Positions 1 to 8,974 of a stretch of 64,000 nt of DNA are shown piece by piece. The DNA lies in the NCBI RefSeq assembly GCF_022790535.1, contig NZ_LOHG01000009.1:75083-139082 (forward strand). The letters are read 5' to 3'. Position numbers and translations under genes: made by a program. Under the pieces are notes generated by a model that was not told the origin of the DNA, did not search any database, and worked only from the letters and a program-made list of their open reading frames with translations. The DNA comes from Pseudomonas maioricensis (lineage in GTDB: Bacteria; Pseudomonadota; Gammaproteobacteria; Pseudomonadales; Pseudomonadaceae). Each line of letters opens with the position of its first letter. Within the stretch, counting starts at the first letter, position 1.

Positions 1-17
1 TCGGCAGCTCCTACAGG
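1..17. repeat. 3' end of a palindromic intergenic repeat, cut by the window edge
   Basis: The first bases match the right arm of the repeat family seen whole at 25558-25630, 31218-31292, 44664-44738 and 47466-47540 (ends in ggcagctcctacagg). The left arm lies outside the window. Confidence 0.7.
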
Positions 18-61
18 TCAATGTTAGCCGCGGGCTGGGCGGTGCCATGGATCATGAGCGG

Positions 62-853
62 CTATTTGGCCACCGGATCCAGGCCGCTTTTTTTGATCGC
101 ATCGGCTGCGGCCACTGAACCCAGATACTCCAGCAGTTGCCGGGCTTGCTCTGGATGCGTGCTGCGCGAAGATACGGCGCCGGAATAAAGCGTCATTTGC
201 TGGGCCTGATCTGGAATCAAACCGATGATGTCGATCCCTTCAACCGGCTTGAGCTCGCTCAGTTGCTGAAAACCGATCTGTGCTTCGCCACGGGCTACAA
301 CCTCACCGACCGGCGTCGCAGGGATCATGCGGCTTTTGCTCTGCATCAGATCCCCTATATGCATCTGATTGAACAGCACGCGGGACAGGTAAACGCCGCT
401 GGCGCTGTCTGAATAGGCGACGGACGTAGCATCAAGCAAGGTCTTTTTGAACGCTTCCATGGTGCTGATATCGGGTTTGGGCGCGCCGTGCTGCACAGCC
501 ATGGCAATGTAGGATTTACCCAGATCGACGCGACTCTTGGGGTCTATCTGACCATTTTTGATGAGCTTATCCAGCGCCGAACTTACCATCAGGACCACAT
601 CGGCAGGTTCATTGCGGGCCAGCCGATTGGGGATCGCTTGCGGTGTGGCGCCCATCGACGGTGCAGCCTCGGCCACCAGGCGCACGCCGGTACGCTGCTC
701 ATAGTCGCCGCTGATTGCATTGAGCGCGCCCATGATGCCACCGGAGCTGAGAACGATCAGGGAGACGGGTTTGGCGGGTGTCGCGGCGCTGACGAAAGCC
801 GCAGGAGAGATGAAGAGGACGGCGCCAAAGAAGCATGAAAGAATTTTTTGCAT
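62..853 (-). CDS. ModA-like periplasmic substrate-binding protein
   Basis: A 263-residue protein with a clear Sec signal peptide (MQKILSCFFGAVLFISPAAF, then a VSA-A cleavage site near residue 23). The mature part has the fold signature of bacterial extracellular solute-binding proteins of the molybdate/sulfate type: a start like LIVLSSGGIMGAL, a central EPADVVLMVSS strand and a late YSGAVSS/HPEQARQLLEYL segment. Family knowledge: such proteins capture oxyanions or small ligands for an ABC importer. No permease or ATPase gene lies beside it here, so it either serves a transporter encoded elsewhere, outside the left edge, or acts as a sensor. The ligand cannot be read from sequence. Confidence 0.75.
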   Translation of the reverse strand: MQKILSCFFGAVLFISPAAFVSAATPAKPVSLIVLSSGGIMGALNAISGDYEQRTGVRLVAEAAPSMGATPQAIPNRLARNEPADVVLMVSSALDKLIKNGQIDPKSRVDLGKSYIAMAVQHGAPKPDISTMEAFKKTLLDATSVAYSDSASGVYLSRVLFNQMHIGDLMQSKSRMIPATPVGEVVARGEAQIGFQQLSELKPVEGIDIIGLIPDQAQQMTLYSGAVSSRSTHPEQARQLLEYLGSVAAADAIKKSGLDPVAK

Positions 854-1168
854 GTGGAGATAGACCTTGCAGTGTAAGAAACCCGACGATTATGTGGCAA
901 AGCCGACAACATTGCGCGGCTATCGAACAGCCGATTTTCGAACGAAAGACATTTCCACAGCAGGATGAAGTTAACTAACGGATACAGTTTTTGTTTCAAG
1001 TTTGTAACACTTGTAGGAAATTGCATATTTCGTGCTCGCGGTTTTATTCATGATTTCAAAGGCCTGTGAAACAAACGACCATTCATCGCCCCGGCAGACT
1101 TAAATCTCTTTTGACTGCCACACTGGCTTACACAATTAGGCACTCTCCTTTACCTAGGTAATCCGACA
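854..1168. other. divergent intergenic region between the binding protein and the glycosyltransferase
   Basis: No credible gene is present. The stretch is AT-richer than its flanks and must hold both divergent promoters. A possible -35 (ttgact at 1111-1116) faces the glycosyltransferase, but its -10 partner is weak, so I do not call a promoter. I saw no JUMPstart-like element. Confidence 0.5.
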
Positions 1169-2260
1169 ATGATCAACGATCATTTGACCGGAACCTCGTG
1201 CTGTATTCATGGCCGTTCGCGTGTAGATGAAAGTTCTGAGTGTTCCCTGAATAAAATAGGTGCGTCTGAAACTTGCGCGGCGGTAGCGTTGGCGTCAATA
1301 ACCCATCGCGATCACGCCGTTGTTGAACCCTGGCCTATTAGTGTTTCAGTCTTGATACTGATGTGCACTTATAATGGGCAGTCGTTTTTAGAAAAACAGT
1401 TGCAGTCGATCAAAGATCAAACCTGTCACGACTGGCACGTTGCTGTTTCAGATGACGGGTCAGAGGACGCAACGGTCAATATTATCAACCGCTACCGGTA
1501 CCTGTGGGGTGAAGATAAAGTCAGCCTGTGGCGCGGGCCTGAGCGAGGCTTTGCCCGTAACTTTATTTCAACCATCTGTAATAAAAACCTGTCCGCAAGT
1601 TATTACGCCTGGTGCGATCAGGATGATGTATGGGATGTGCATAAGTTACAGGCTGCGCTGACGTGGTTGAACAGTGTTCCCGAGGAGGTCCCTGCGTTGT
1701 ATTTCGGTCGCACGGAGTTAGTTGATCAGCGCGGGGAGGCATTGGGTTATTCGCCGTTGTTTCGGCGTCCACCTTCGTTCGCCAACGCATTGGTTCAGAA
1801 CATCGGCGGCGGTAATACCATGGTGTTGAATCATGCCGCGCGTTTACTCCTGGAAGAAGCCGGGCAACATCTGGACATCGTCTCCCATGACTGGTGGGCG
1901 TATTTGTTGATCACCGGTGTGGGTGGCAACGTTTTCTACGATGCCACACCTTATGTTCATTACCGGCAGCACGGCGCCAATCTGGTCGGTTCGAATTCCG
2001 GCTGGTCAGCCCGAGTGGTTCGGATACGCATGTTGTTTCAAGGCCGTTTTCGGCACTGGAATGCGGCCAATATTGCGGGTCTGGAAACGATCCAGCATCG
2101 CCTTACGCACGAAAATCGTCTCATTCTGGAAAAATTCAAAGCGCTGCGTGGTCAGCATTTCCTCGGTCGGCTACTTGGCCTGCGCCGCTCCGGAGTCTAT
2201 CGCCAGACGGTGCTCGGTAATCTCGGCTTGCTGTTTGCCAGTGTGATTAACGAAATCTGA
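1169..2260 (+). CDS. family 2 glycosyltransferase (rhamnosyltransferase-like)
   Basis: 363 residues. The GT-A core begins near residue 58 with LILMCTYNGQSFLEKQLQS, followed by VSDDGSEDAT (nucleotide-sugar binding) and the CDQDDVWD segment near residue 150, which has the DXD metal-binding pattern. The ending resembles WbbL/RgpB-type rhamnosyltransferases. It probably adds a sugar to a lipid-linked polysaccharide at the inner face of the membrane. The first 55 or so residues are not part of the usual fold; an AGGT eight bases before 1169 supports this start, but a later non-ATG start is possible. wzm follows after a 46-bp gap, consistent with one operon. Confidence 0.8.
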   Translation: MINDHLTGTSCCIHGRSRVDESSECSLNKIGASETCAAVALASITHRDHAVVEPWPISVSVLILMCTYNGQSFLEKQLQSIKDQTCHDWHVAVSDDGSEDATVNIINRYRYLWGEDKVSLWRGPERGFARNFISTICNKNLSASYYAWCDQDDVWDVHKLQAALTWLNSVPEEVPALYFGRTELVDQRGEALGYSPLFRRPPSFANALVQNIGGGNTMVLNHAARLLLEEAGQHLDIVSHDWWAYLLITGVGGNVFYDATPYVHYRQHGANLVGSNSGWSARVVRIRMLFQGRFRHWNAANIAGLETIQHRLTHENRLILEKFKALRGQHFLGRLLGLRRSGVYRQTVLGNLGLLFASVINEI

Positions 2261-2306
2261 CAGGCGTGGCTTCAAGCATCATTTCAATAAGGAGCTTCCT
2301 ATTAAC

Positions 2307-3134
2307 GTGAACCCCCATCTTACGCCTGGGGCCGACCCCCTGAGTCTTATTCGCAGCCTATGGCAGTATCGTCAACTTATCGCTGTCATGACCAAACGAG
2401 AAGTCATCGGCCGTTATCGAGGCTCGATAATGGGCCTGGCCTGGTCTTTCTTTAACCCCGTCCTGATGCTTGCTGTTTACACGTTTGTTTTCTCGGAAAT
2501 CTTTCAAGCGCGGTGGGTCGGTCAAGAGACCGGTAAAGGTGGTTTTGCAATTCTTCTCTTCGTAGGGATGATTGTGCATGGCCTGTTTTCCGAGTGTGCC
2601 AACCGTTCGCCCGCCCTCATCATTTCAAACAGCAACTATGTCAAGAAAGTCGTTTTTCCGCTGGAAATCCTGACCGTAGTCACGTTGGGGTCCGCCCTGT
2701 TTCATACCCTTGTCAGCCTGGTGGTCTTATTGGCTGCTCAGTTTTTATTGACTCAGCAGTTGCAAGTCAGTGCCCTGTTTTTTCCGTTGATATTACTGCC
2801 TTTGGTGATCGCGACATCAGGTGTCAGTTGGGGCCTGTCCGCACTGGGTGTTTATCTGCGCGATGTGGGACAGGTGATTGTGGTGCTCACCACCGTATTG
2901 CTGTTTTTATCACCGGTACTGTATCCCGTGGCGGCATTGCCAGCAGCCTATCAGCCCTGGCTGAAACTCAATCCGCTGACGTACATCATTGAGGAAAGTC
3001 GCAATGTATTACTGCTCGGAAAATTCCCGCAATGGGACAGTCTGGCGACAGCCATGTTGATCGCGTTGGCGATTGCCGCAGCCGGGTTCTGGTTTTTTCA
3101 GAAAACCCGCAAGGGGTTTGCCGATGTCATCTGA
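2307..3134 (+). CDS. wzm: ABC-2 polysaccharide exporter permease Wzm
   Basis: 275 residues starting at GTG 2307, behind an AGGAG about ten bases upstream. The protein has about six hydrophobic segments. The N-terminal cytoplasmic part has KREVIGRYRGSIMGLAWSF, the signature of O-antigen and teichoic-acid ABC-2 permeases, and the end carries LNPLTYIIEESRNVLL. Family role: with Wzt it moves an undecaprenyl-linked O-polysaccharide across the inner membrane. Its last codons overlap the start of wzt (ATG at 3124), so translation is probably coupled. Confidence 0.9.
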   Translation: MNPHLTPGADPLSLIRSLWQYRQLIAVMTKREVIGRYRGSIMGLAWSFFNPVLMLAVYTFVFSEIFQARWVGQETGKGGFAILLFVGMIVHGLFSECANRSPALIISNSNYVKKVVFPLEILTVVTLGSALFHTLVSLVVLLAAQFLLTQQLQVSALFFPLILLPLVIATSGVSWGLSALGVYLRDVGQVIVVLTTVLLFLSPVLYPVAALPAAYQPWLKLNPLTYIIEESRNVLLLGKFPQWDSLATAMLIALAIAAAGFWFFQKTRKGFADVI

Positions 3135-4518
3135 AGAAAATGTCATCAGCGTACGTGACATTTCCAAATGCTTTCATACCTACGAAAAACCTTTTGACCG
3201 GCTCAAGCACTCCATCATTCCCCGCCTGCAACGCAAACTCGGATCCCCTGTAACGTCTTATGGCAGAGAGTTCTGGGCACTGCGCAACATTGATTTTGAC
3301 GTTCGGCGTGGTGAAACCGTGGGCATCGTCGGGCGCAATGGCTCAGGCAAGTCCACGTTGCTGCAGATTATCTGTGGGACTTTGACGCCTTCGGCTGGGG
3401 TTATACAGACCCATGGTCGGGTCGCGGCGCTGCTTGAGTTGGGCTCCGGCTTCAATCCGGAGTTCACCGGGCGGGAAAATGTCTATCTGAATGCCGCGGT
3501 GCTTGGTCTGGACCATGACGAGGTCGATCAACGTTTTGATGCCATTGCCAGCTTTGCGGATATTGGTGAGTTCATCGATCAGCCGGTCAAGGCGTATTCC
3601 AGTGGCATGGTGGTTCGTCTTGCGTTCGCGGTACAGGCTCAGGTAGATCCCGACATTCTGGTCGTGGACGAAGCGCTTTCAGTAGGCGACGCACGATTCC
3701 AGGCCAAATGCTTCGAGCGGTTGCGGCAGTTGAAAAACAATGGCACCAGTATTCTGCTGGTGACTCATGCCAGCGAACAGGTGGTCACTCACTGCGACCG
3801 TGCCGTTCTACTGGAGCAAGGTAGGGTCGAGATGCTCGGGCCCTCGAGGCCGGTGATCAACCGTTATCTGGATATTCTTTTTGGTCGGGACAAGCCTGCC
3901 GAACTCATGCAGGCGCGGTCAGAGAACCTATCGGCTCTAGCCAGCCTTGATACTTCCCGGGCGGGTACAACACCGCAGTTACTATTCGATCAAGGCGCTT
4001 ACGCCAGTCGTGCCGGGTTCAACGCTCATGAGTATCGATGGGGCAATGGCGCTGCCAGCGTGCTGGACTTTCACCTTGTCGCCAATGGTCGCTGCTTTCC
4101 TGCCGTCATCGAACCCGGTGCTGAAGTGGTTCTGCATCTGGCCATCCGCTTCCACCGCATGGTCATCAACCCGATCCTTGGCTTCACGATAAAAACCAAA
4201 GAAGGAGTGACCGTTTACGGCACCAACTCCTTGTTGCTCTCCTGTGCCGCGACTCAACGACTCGGCGCAGCCGACTCCGATGCCATTGCCTGCCTGCAGT
4301 TCACCAACCGACTTGCCAGTGGTGACTACTTCATCTCCATCGGTGTTGCCTCTCGGGAAGGTGAGGACGTCGTTCCCCATGATCGTCGTTACGACTCCAT
4401 TCATTTCGTCGTGCCATCAACCCCGCAAGCGCTTGGCCTTATAGATCTGGCCGTCACTATGGATATCGATCAGGTGCCTGAACATGATCAAGCTACAAGA
4501 GAAGGGATACCGCTTTAA
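3124..4518 (+). CDS. wzt: ABC polysaccharide exporter ATPase Wzt with C-terminal glycan-recognition domain
   Basis: 464 residues. I chose ATG 3124, not the upstream in-frame ATG at 3073, because the latter lies deep inside wzm and adds non-homologous sequence. The ATPase domain has Walker A GRNGSGKST, the AYSSGMVVRLAFA signature and Walker B ILVVDEALSVGD. It is followed by about 190 residues with the character of a Wzt C-terminal domain (FHLVANG, IRFHRMVINPILGFTIKT, LASGDYFISIGVA). Family knowledge: this domain binds the modified non-reducing end of the O-chain and gates its export. That fits the next gene, a methyltransferase-glycosyltransferase fusion whose start overlaps wzt by 35 bp. Confidence 0.92.
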   Translation: MSSEENVISVRDISKCFHTYEKPFDRLKHSIIPRLQRKLGSPVTSYGREFWALRNIDFDVRRGETVGIVGRNGSGKSTLLQIICGTLTPSAGVIQTHGRVAALLELGSGFNPEFTGRENVYLNAAVLGLDHDEVDQRFDAIASFADIGEFIDQPVKAYSSGMVVRLAFAVQAQVDPDILVVDEALSVGDARFQAKCFERLRQLKNNGTSILLVTHASEQVVTHCDRAVLLEQGRVEMLGPSRPVINRYLDILFGRDKPAELMQARSENLSALASLDTSRAGTTPQLLFDQGAYASRAGFNAHEYRWGNGAASVLDFHLVANGRCFPAVIEPGAEVVLHLAIRFHRMVINPILGFTIKTKEGVTVYGTNSLLLSCAATQRLGAADSDAIACLQFTNRLASGDYFISIGVASREGEDVVPHDRRYDSIHFVVPSTPQALGLIDLAVTMDIDQVPEHDQATREGIPL

Positions 4519-7500
4519 CTCCGAGACCGGCATATGGGTGCGCGACGATTATCAGGGGCTTTCTTACAGCGATGGTGATGAAAGCGAAGAGCGGATAGCG
4601 CGGATTATCCGAGAGGCTGAAGATTTGTCAGTCCTGTCCAGGGAGTTGACTAATCAAAGCGTTGGTTGGGCGTCGATTTATCATCTGGACAGTGCCAGGG
4701 CCAATATCCTGCGCCCGTTCGAGGGCTACCTTTGCGGCCGGACGCTGGAGGTCGGCGCTGGTTGTGGTGCCATCAGCCGTTATCTGGGGGAGTGCGGTGG
4801 TTCAGTCCTGAGCCTGGAAGGCAGTGTGCGCCGAGCCCACATAACGGCAAGTCGTACGCGGGACCTGGATAATGTCGTAGTGGTCGCCGAGCGTTTTGAA
4901 GAGTTTGATACCGACGAGCGTTTCAACGTCGTGACGCTTATAGGCGTGCTGGAATATGCCGGTGTCTTCAGCCAGGACAAGGACGCAGCACTTCGGATGC
5001 TCAAGCGTGCGCGTCAGCTGTTATTGCCCGACGGCAAGCTGTTCATCGCCATTGAAAATCAGTTGGGGCTGAAGTATTTCGCCGGGGCCCCCGAAGACCA
5101 TATCGGATTACCTATGTATGGGATCGAGGGGCGTTACACCAAAGGAAAACCACAAACGTTCGGTCGAAAAGAACTGGACGCCCTTATCAAGGCGGCAGGT
5201 TTTCAGCAGTCAGAGTTCCTGTACCCGGCTCCGGATTACAAACTGCCCCACTCGATCATCACTGAGCGGGGGTTCAATACTGACTCATTCGATGCGGCAG
5301 CCCTGGCCTGGCAAAGCGCCAAAAGAGACCTGCAATTACCGAAGGAAACTACGTTCAATCTTGAGCGTACCTGGCCTGTGGTGATCTCCAATGGCCTCGG
5401 TACTGAGCTGGCAAACTCGTTTCTGGTCGCCGCGTCGTGTGCTGCTGAAACCTGTGTGGGGGCGAATATTCTGGCGTATCACTACAACACTGGTCGTATC
5501 CCGGTGTTCTGTAAGTCGTCGCGGTTTATCAAAACCCCGACAGGTATTGAAGTTCAGCATGAGCGGCTGTTTAAAGGCCCGTGGAATCAACCCGAAAGTC
5601 ATTTTCAACATATCCTCACTGACGTCGACTCCTACGTCTGTGGCGCTCCTCTAAGCCAGCGTTTCGTCAATATTGCGACCACGCCGGACTGGATGACCCA
5701 GGATTTTGGGGTGTTTATCCGGGAGTATCTGGAGCACCTGCGAGCCCTGCTTTCAGTCCACGAGTGCAGCCTTGAGCTCAAGCGTATCGATGAGCAGTTG
5801 CCAGGTATTTTTGTCGATGCTGTGCCGCAGAACATCTTGGTCAAATCCGACGGTACTCCGCTGTTCATTGATGTCGAATGGGATTTATCGGGAGGTGTGG
5901 AACTGGGCTACTTGCTGGTGCGTGGACTCCTCCCGCTCATCACCAGCACCCAGCCCTTTCACCCCAGCATCATGCCGCCCACCCGCAAGCAGTTCATGTT
6001 AGAAGCGATTGACTCGGCAGGTCTGGTCATTACCGAGGAGGATATCAATCGCTACGTTGCGCTTGAGGCGTTGTTTCAGGGCCTGGTCACCGGGCGTTCG
6101 GCCAGTGAGTTCCTCGATTGGAAACCCGATGAGCCAATCAATCAGAAGGTGGTGCCTGCTGCAGTGCCTTTGCAAGCCAAGCTTTACTACAGCAACGGGG
6201 ATGGCGAATTCAAGGAGTATGCGTGCATCACTCACGACTTGATTCCCGGCCATCAACAATTGTGTTTTTCTTTTGCCTCGATGCCAGCCCGTCCACGGCG
6301 ATTAAGGCTCGACCCGGTCGACCAGAAGGTCTCGTTCGCACTGGATAATGTGCGCCTGCTCAGGGGAGGCAACGAAGTCTGGGCGTGGGACCGTGATGTC
6401 CAGAGTCTGATTGCTACCTCCGGGTTGATGAGGGTCGACAAGTCCGGTACACCGGTCTTTTTCTTGAGTCTGGATGACGATCCTTATCTGGAGTTACCGG
6501 TTGACCTGTCTTTCATTGATGGGGTTGAGCATCTCAGCCTGCACCTTGATCTGGTGCTTTACACCGACGAGGTCATGGCGCGGCTGGTCAGCGTTGAGCT
6601 TAATAGCGTCAGCCAGTATCAGCAGGCGTTCCAGAGTTCGCTTGCACCGCTGGCTGAGCAAATTCAGGCGCTGAGCCGCAGTGTGGGAGATCTGGACAGG
6701 GTCACTCATGGCCTTGCTGAAAGTGTGATCGAGTCCGAGAAGGATACGATCGGCATGGTTGAGCGATTGCTGGTTGATCATCGCCAGATACTGACGCGGC
6801 AAATGGGAGAGCTGGACAGAGTCACTCACTCGCTGGCCGAAAGCGTCATCGAGACCGAGCATGAAACGATTGAGACCATCGAGCGCCTTTTGAGCGATCA
6901 GAGCCACGTTGTTAACGAACGAGGCTTACAGATAGAGCGACTAAAACAAGAGTTGCGCAGCCAGCAAATCGACAAAGACACCCACATCCATCATTTGAAC
7001 CTGCATGTTATTGCGCTGGAATCGTCATACAGTCGCAGGCTCTCCGCGCCCGTGCGTAAATCGCTAAGTGCCATCCGGCGCGTCAAGCGTATCTCGACGT
7101 TGGTCCCCTCAATGGTCCAGCGTGGCGGCGGACTCACGGAAACCATGGCCAGGGTTATTCGCGTTCTCAGGCAGCACGGCGTAAAGGGGCTCGTCGACCG
7201 GGTACGCTGGTTCAGCGGCACCGATCACGGTCAAAACGAAAACCTGTTGGCTCCCGAAGTACCCAGCCGCCACGACTATGCCGCCTGGATCGAGCGCTAT
7301 GACACGTTGAGCGTGCAGTCGCGCTGGGAGATAACCGAACATATCCGCACCTGGGAAAAACAACCGCTGATTTCCATCATCATGCCGGTGTTCGATCCGC
7401 CTCTGGATCTACTCCGGGCGGCGGTCGATAGCGTGCGATATCAGCTTTATCCCCATTGGGAACTGTGCATTGCCGATGATGCGTCTACTGATCTGGATGT

Positions 7501-8971
7501 CCGGCAATATCTGGAGCAGCTCCAACACGATGACCCGCAAATCAAAGTGGTTTTTCGCGAACACAATGGTCACATATGCGCAGCGAGTAATTCGGCGATA
7601 GAACTCGCCAGGGGTGACTATCTGGCGCTGATGGACAACGACGATCTGATCGCGGAACACGCCTTGTATTGGGTGGCGCGCGCGGTCGTGGAGAATCCCG
7701 AGGTCGGGCTGATCTATTCGGACGAAGACAAGATTGACCTGCTGGGCAAACGCAGCAGCGCTTATTTCAAGCCCGACTGGAACGCTTTTTTGTTTCGTTC
7801 GCAGAACATGATTTGCCACTTGGGTGTTTACCGGCGCGATGTTGTTGAGCGTGTCGGAGGTTTTCGCCTGGGGTTCGAAGGTGCGCAGGATTATGACCTG
7901 GCCATGCGCTGTGCCGAACAACTCAAGCCCGATCAGATCTTTCACATCCCGAGAGTGCTCTATCACTGGCGCATCCACGAGGGCAGCACGGCACAAGGGG
8001 GCGACCAAAAGCCCTATGCGGCAGAGGCTGGCCTCAAGGCGCTGAACGAGCATCTGCAACGTCAATCCATGTCAGCTCATGCAGAATTACTGCCTATGGG
8101 CATGTATCGGGTTCGTCATCGACTGCCCGATGTTTTGCCCTTGGTGAGTCTCATCATTCCAACGCGCAATGCGCATGTGCTGGTCAAACAATGCATCGAC
8201 AGCATCCGGCAACTGACAACCTATGAAAACTACGAAATCATTCTCGTGGATAACGGCTCTGACGACGAAGAATCGCTTCGCTATTTCGCCGAGCTCGAAG
8301 GCGAGGCTGATGTACTGGTGATACGCGATGAGCGACCTTTCAATTATTCGGCGCTGAATAATCTCGCGGTGCGCCAGGCGCGTGGCGAATTAGTGGGTTT
8401 GATCAACAACGATATAGAGGTCATCAGTCCTCAATGGCTGGAGGAAATGGTCTCGCTTGCGCTGTTACCTGGCGTGGGAGCCGTAGGGGCCCGACTCTGG
8501 TATCCCGATGATCGACTTCAGCATGGTGGCGTCATAGTCGGGATTGGCGGGGTCGCTGGACACTCACATAAATGCTTGCCCAGAGGCGAATACGGCTACT
8601 TCTGTCGCGCATCACTGATTCAGGAAATGTCCGCAGTGACCGCCGCGTGCATGGTCATCAGGAAATCAGTGTTCGAGCAGGTCAACGGGCTGGACGAGGT
8701 TAACCTTAAAGTCGCTTTCAACGATGTCGACTTCTGCTTGCGTCTGCGCGAAGCGGGTTATGTGAATGTGTTTACGCCTTTCGCGGAGCTGTACCACCAC
8801 GAGTCAGCGACTCGCGGTGCGGAAGACACGCGCCGCAAGAAAAAGCGCTTCAAGCGTGAGATTGATTACATGCTCGCAAGGTGGCCAGAGATCAAGGTGG
8901 ATTACGCCTACAACCCCAACCTGACCCTGGACCATGAAGACTTCGGCCTCGCGTGGCCGCCGCGGGTTTAG
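4484..8971 (+). CDS. trifunctional methyltransferase / coiled-coil / double GT2 polysaccharide protein
   Basis: 1495 residues. Residues 80-200 are a class I SAM methyltransferase (LEVGAGCGAISRYLGECGG binding loop, then VTLIGVLEYAG). Residues 250-700 are less clear. Residues 705-850 form a coiled coil with an internal duplication: two similar 40-odd-residue units, each carrying LDRVTHxLAESVIE. Residues 960-1160 are one GT-A domain (SIIMPVFDPPLDLL, LMDNDDLIAEHALYW). Residues 1218-1470 are a second (SLIIPTRNAHVLVKQC, INNDIEVISPQWLEEM, YHHESATRG). The likely role is to extend and methylate or cap the O-chain before Wzm/Wzt export, with the coiled coil as a ruler, by analogy to WbdD/WbdA. It overlaps wzt by 35 bp. 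Confidence 0.85.
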   Translation: MIKLQEKGYRFNSETGIWVRDDYQGLSYSDGDESEERIARIIREAEDLSVLSRELTNQSVGWASIYHLDSARANILRPFEGYLCGRTLEVGAGCGAISRYLGECGGSVLSLEGSVRRAHITASRTRDLDNVVVVAERFEEFDTDERFNVVTLIGVLEYAGVFSQDKDAALRMLKRARQLLLPDGKLFIAIENQLGLKYFAGAPEDHIGLPMYGIEGRYTKGKPQTFGRKELDALIKAAGFQQSEFLYPAPDYKLPHSIITERGFNTDSFDAAALAWQSAKRDLQLPKETTFNLERTWPVVISNGLGTELANSFLVAASCAAETCVGANILAYHYNTGRIPVFCKSSRFIKTPTGIEVQHERLFKGPWNQPESHFQHILTDVDSYVCGAPLSQRFVNIATTPDWMTQDFGVFIREYLEHLRALLSVHECSLELKRIDEQLPGIFVDAVPQNILVKSDGTPLFIDVEWDLSGGVELGYLLVRGLLPLITSTQPFHPSIMPPTRKQFMLEAIDSAGLVITEEDINRYVALEALFQGLVTGRSASEFLDWKPDEPINQKVVPAAVPLQAKLYYSNGDGEFKEYACITHDLIPGHQQLCFSFASMPARPRRLRLDPVDQKVSFALDNVRLLRGGNEVWAWDRDVQSLIATSGLMRVDKSGTPVFFLSLDDDPYLELPVDLSFIDGVEHLSLHLDLVLYTDEVMARLVSVELNSVSQYQQAFQSSLAPLAEQIQALSRSVGDLDRVTHGLAESVIESEKDTIGMVERLLVDHRQILTRQMGELDRVTHSLAESVIETEHETIETIERLLSDQSHVVNERGLQIERLKQELRSQQIDKDTHIHHLNLHVIALESSYSRRLSAPVRKSLSAIRRVKRISTLVPSMVQRGGGLTETMARVIRVLRQHGVKGLVDRVRWFSGTDHGQNENLLAPEVPSRHDYAAWIERYDTLSVQSRWEITEHIRTWEKQPLISIIMPVFDPPLDLLRAAVDSVRYQLYPHWELCIADDASTDLDVRQYLEQLQHDDPQIKVVFREHNGHICAASNSAIELARGDYLALMDNDDLIAEHALYWVARAVVENPEVGLIYSDEDKIDLLGKRSSAYFKPDWNAFLFRSQNMICHLGVYRRDVVERVGGFRLGFEGAQDYDLAMRCAEQLKPDQIFHIPRVLYHWRIHEGSTAQGGDQKPYAAEAGLKALNEHLQRQSMSAHAELLPMGMYRVRHRLPDVLPLVSLIIPTRNAHVLVKQCIDSIRQLTTYENYEIILVDNGSDDEESLRYFAELEGEADVLVIRDERPFNYSALNNLAVRQARGELVGLINNDIEVISPQWLEEMVSLALLPGVGAVGARLWYPDDRLQHGGVIVGIGGVAGHSHKCLPRGEYGYFCRASLIQEMSAVTAACMVIRKSVFEQVNGLDEVNLKVAFNDVDFCLRLREAGYVNVFTPFAELYHHESATRGAEDTRRKKKRFKREIDYMLARWPEIKVDYAYNPNLTLDHEDFGLAWPPRV

Positions 8972-8974
8972 TTT

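Noticed and set aside
1081..1168. JUMPstart/ops element before the polysaccharide genes
   Set aside because: No match to the ops core ggcggtagcgt pattern; only a weak -35-like ttgact seen.
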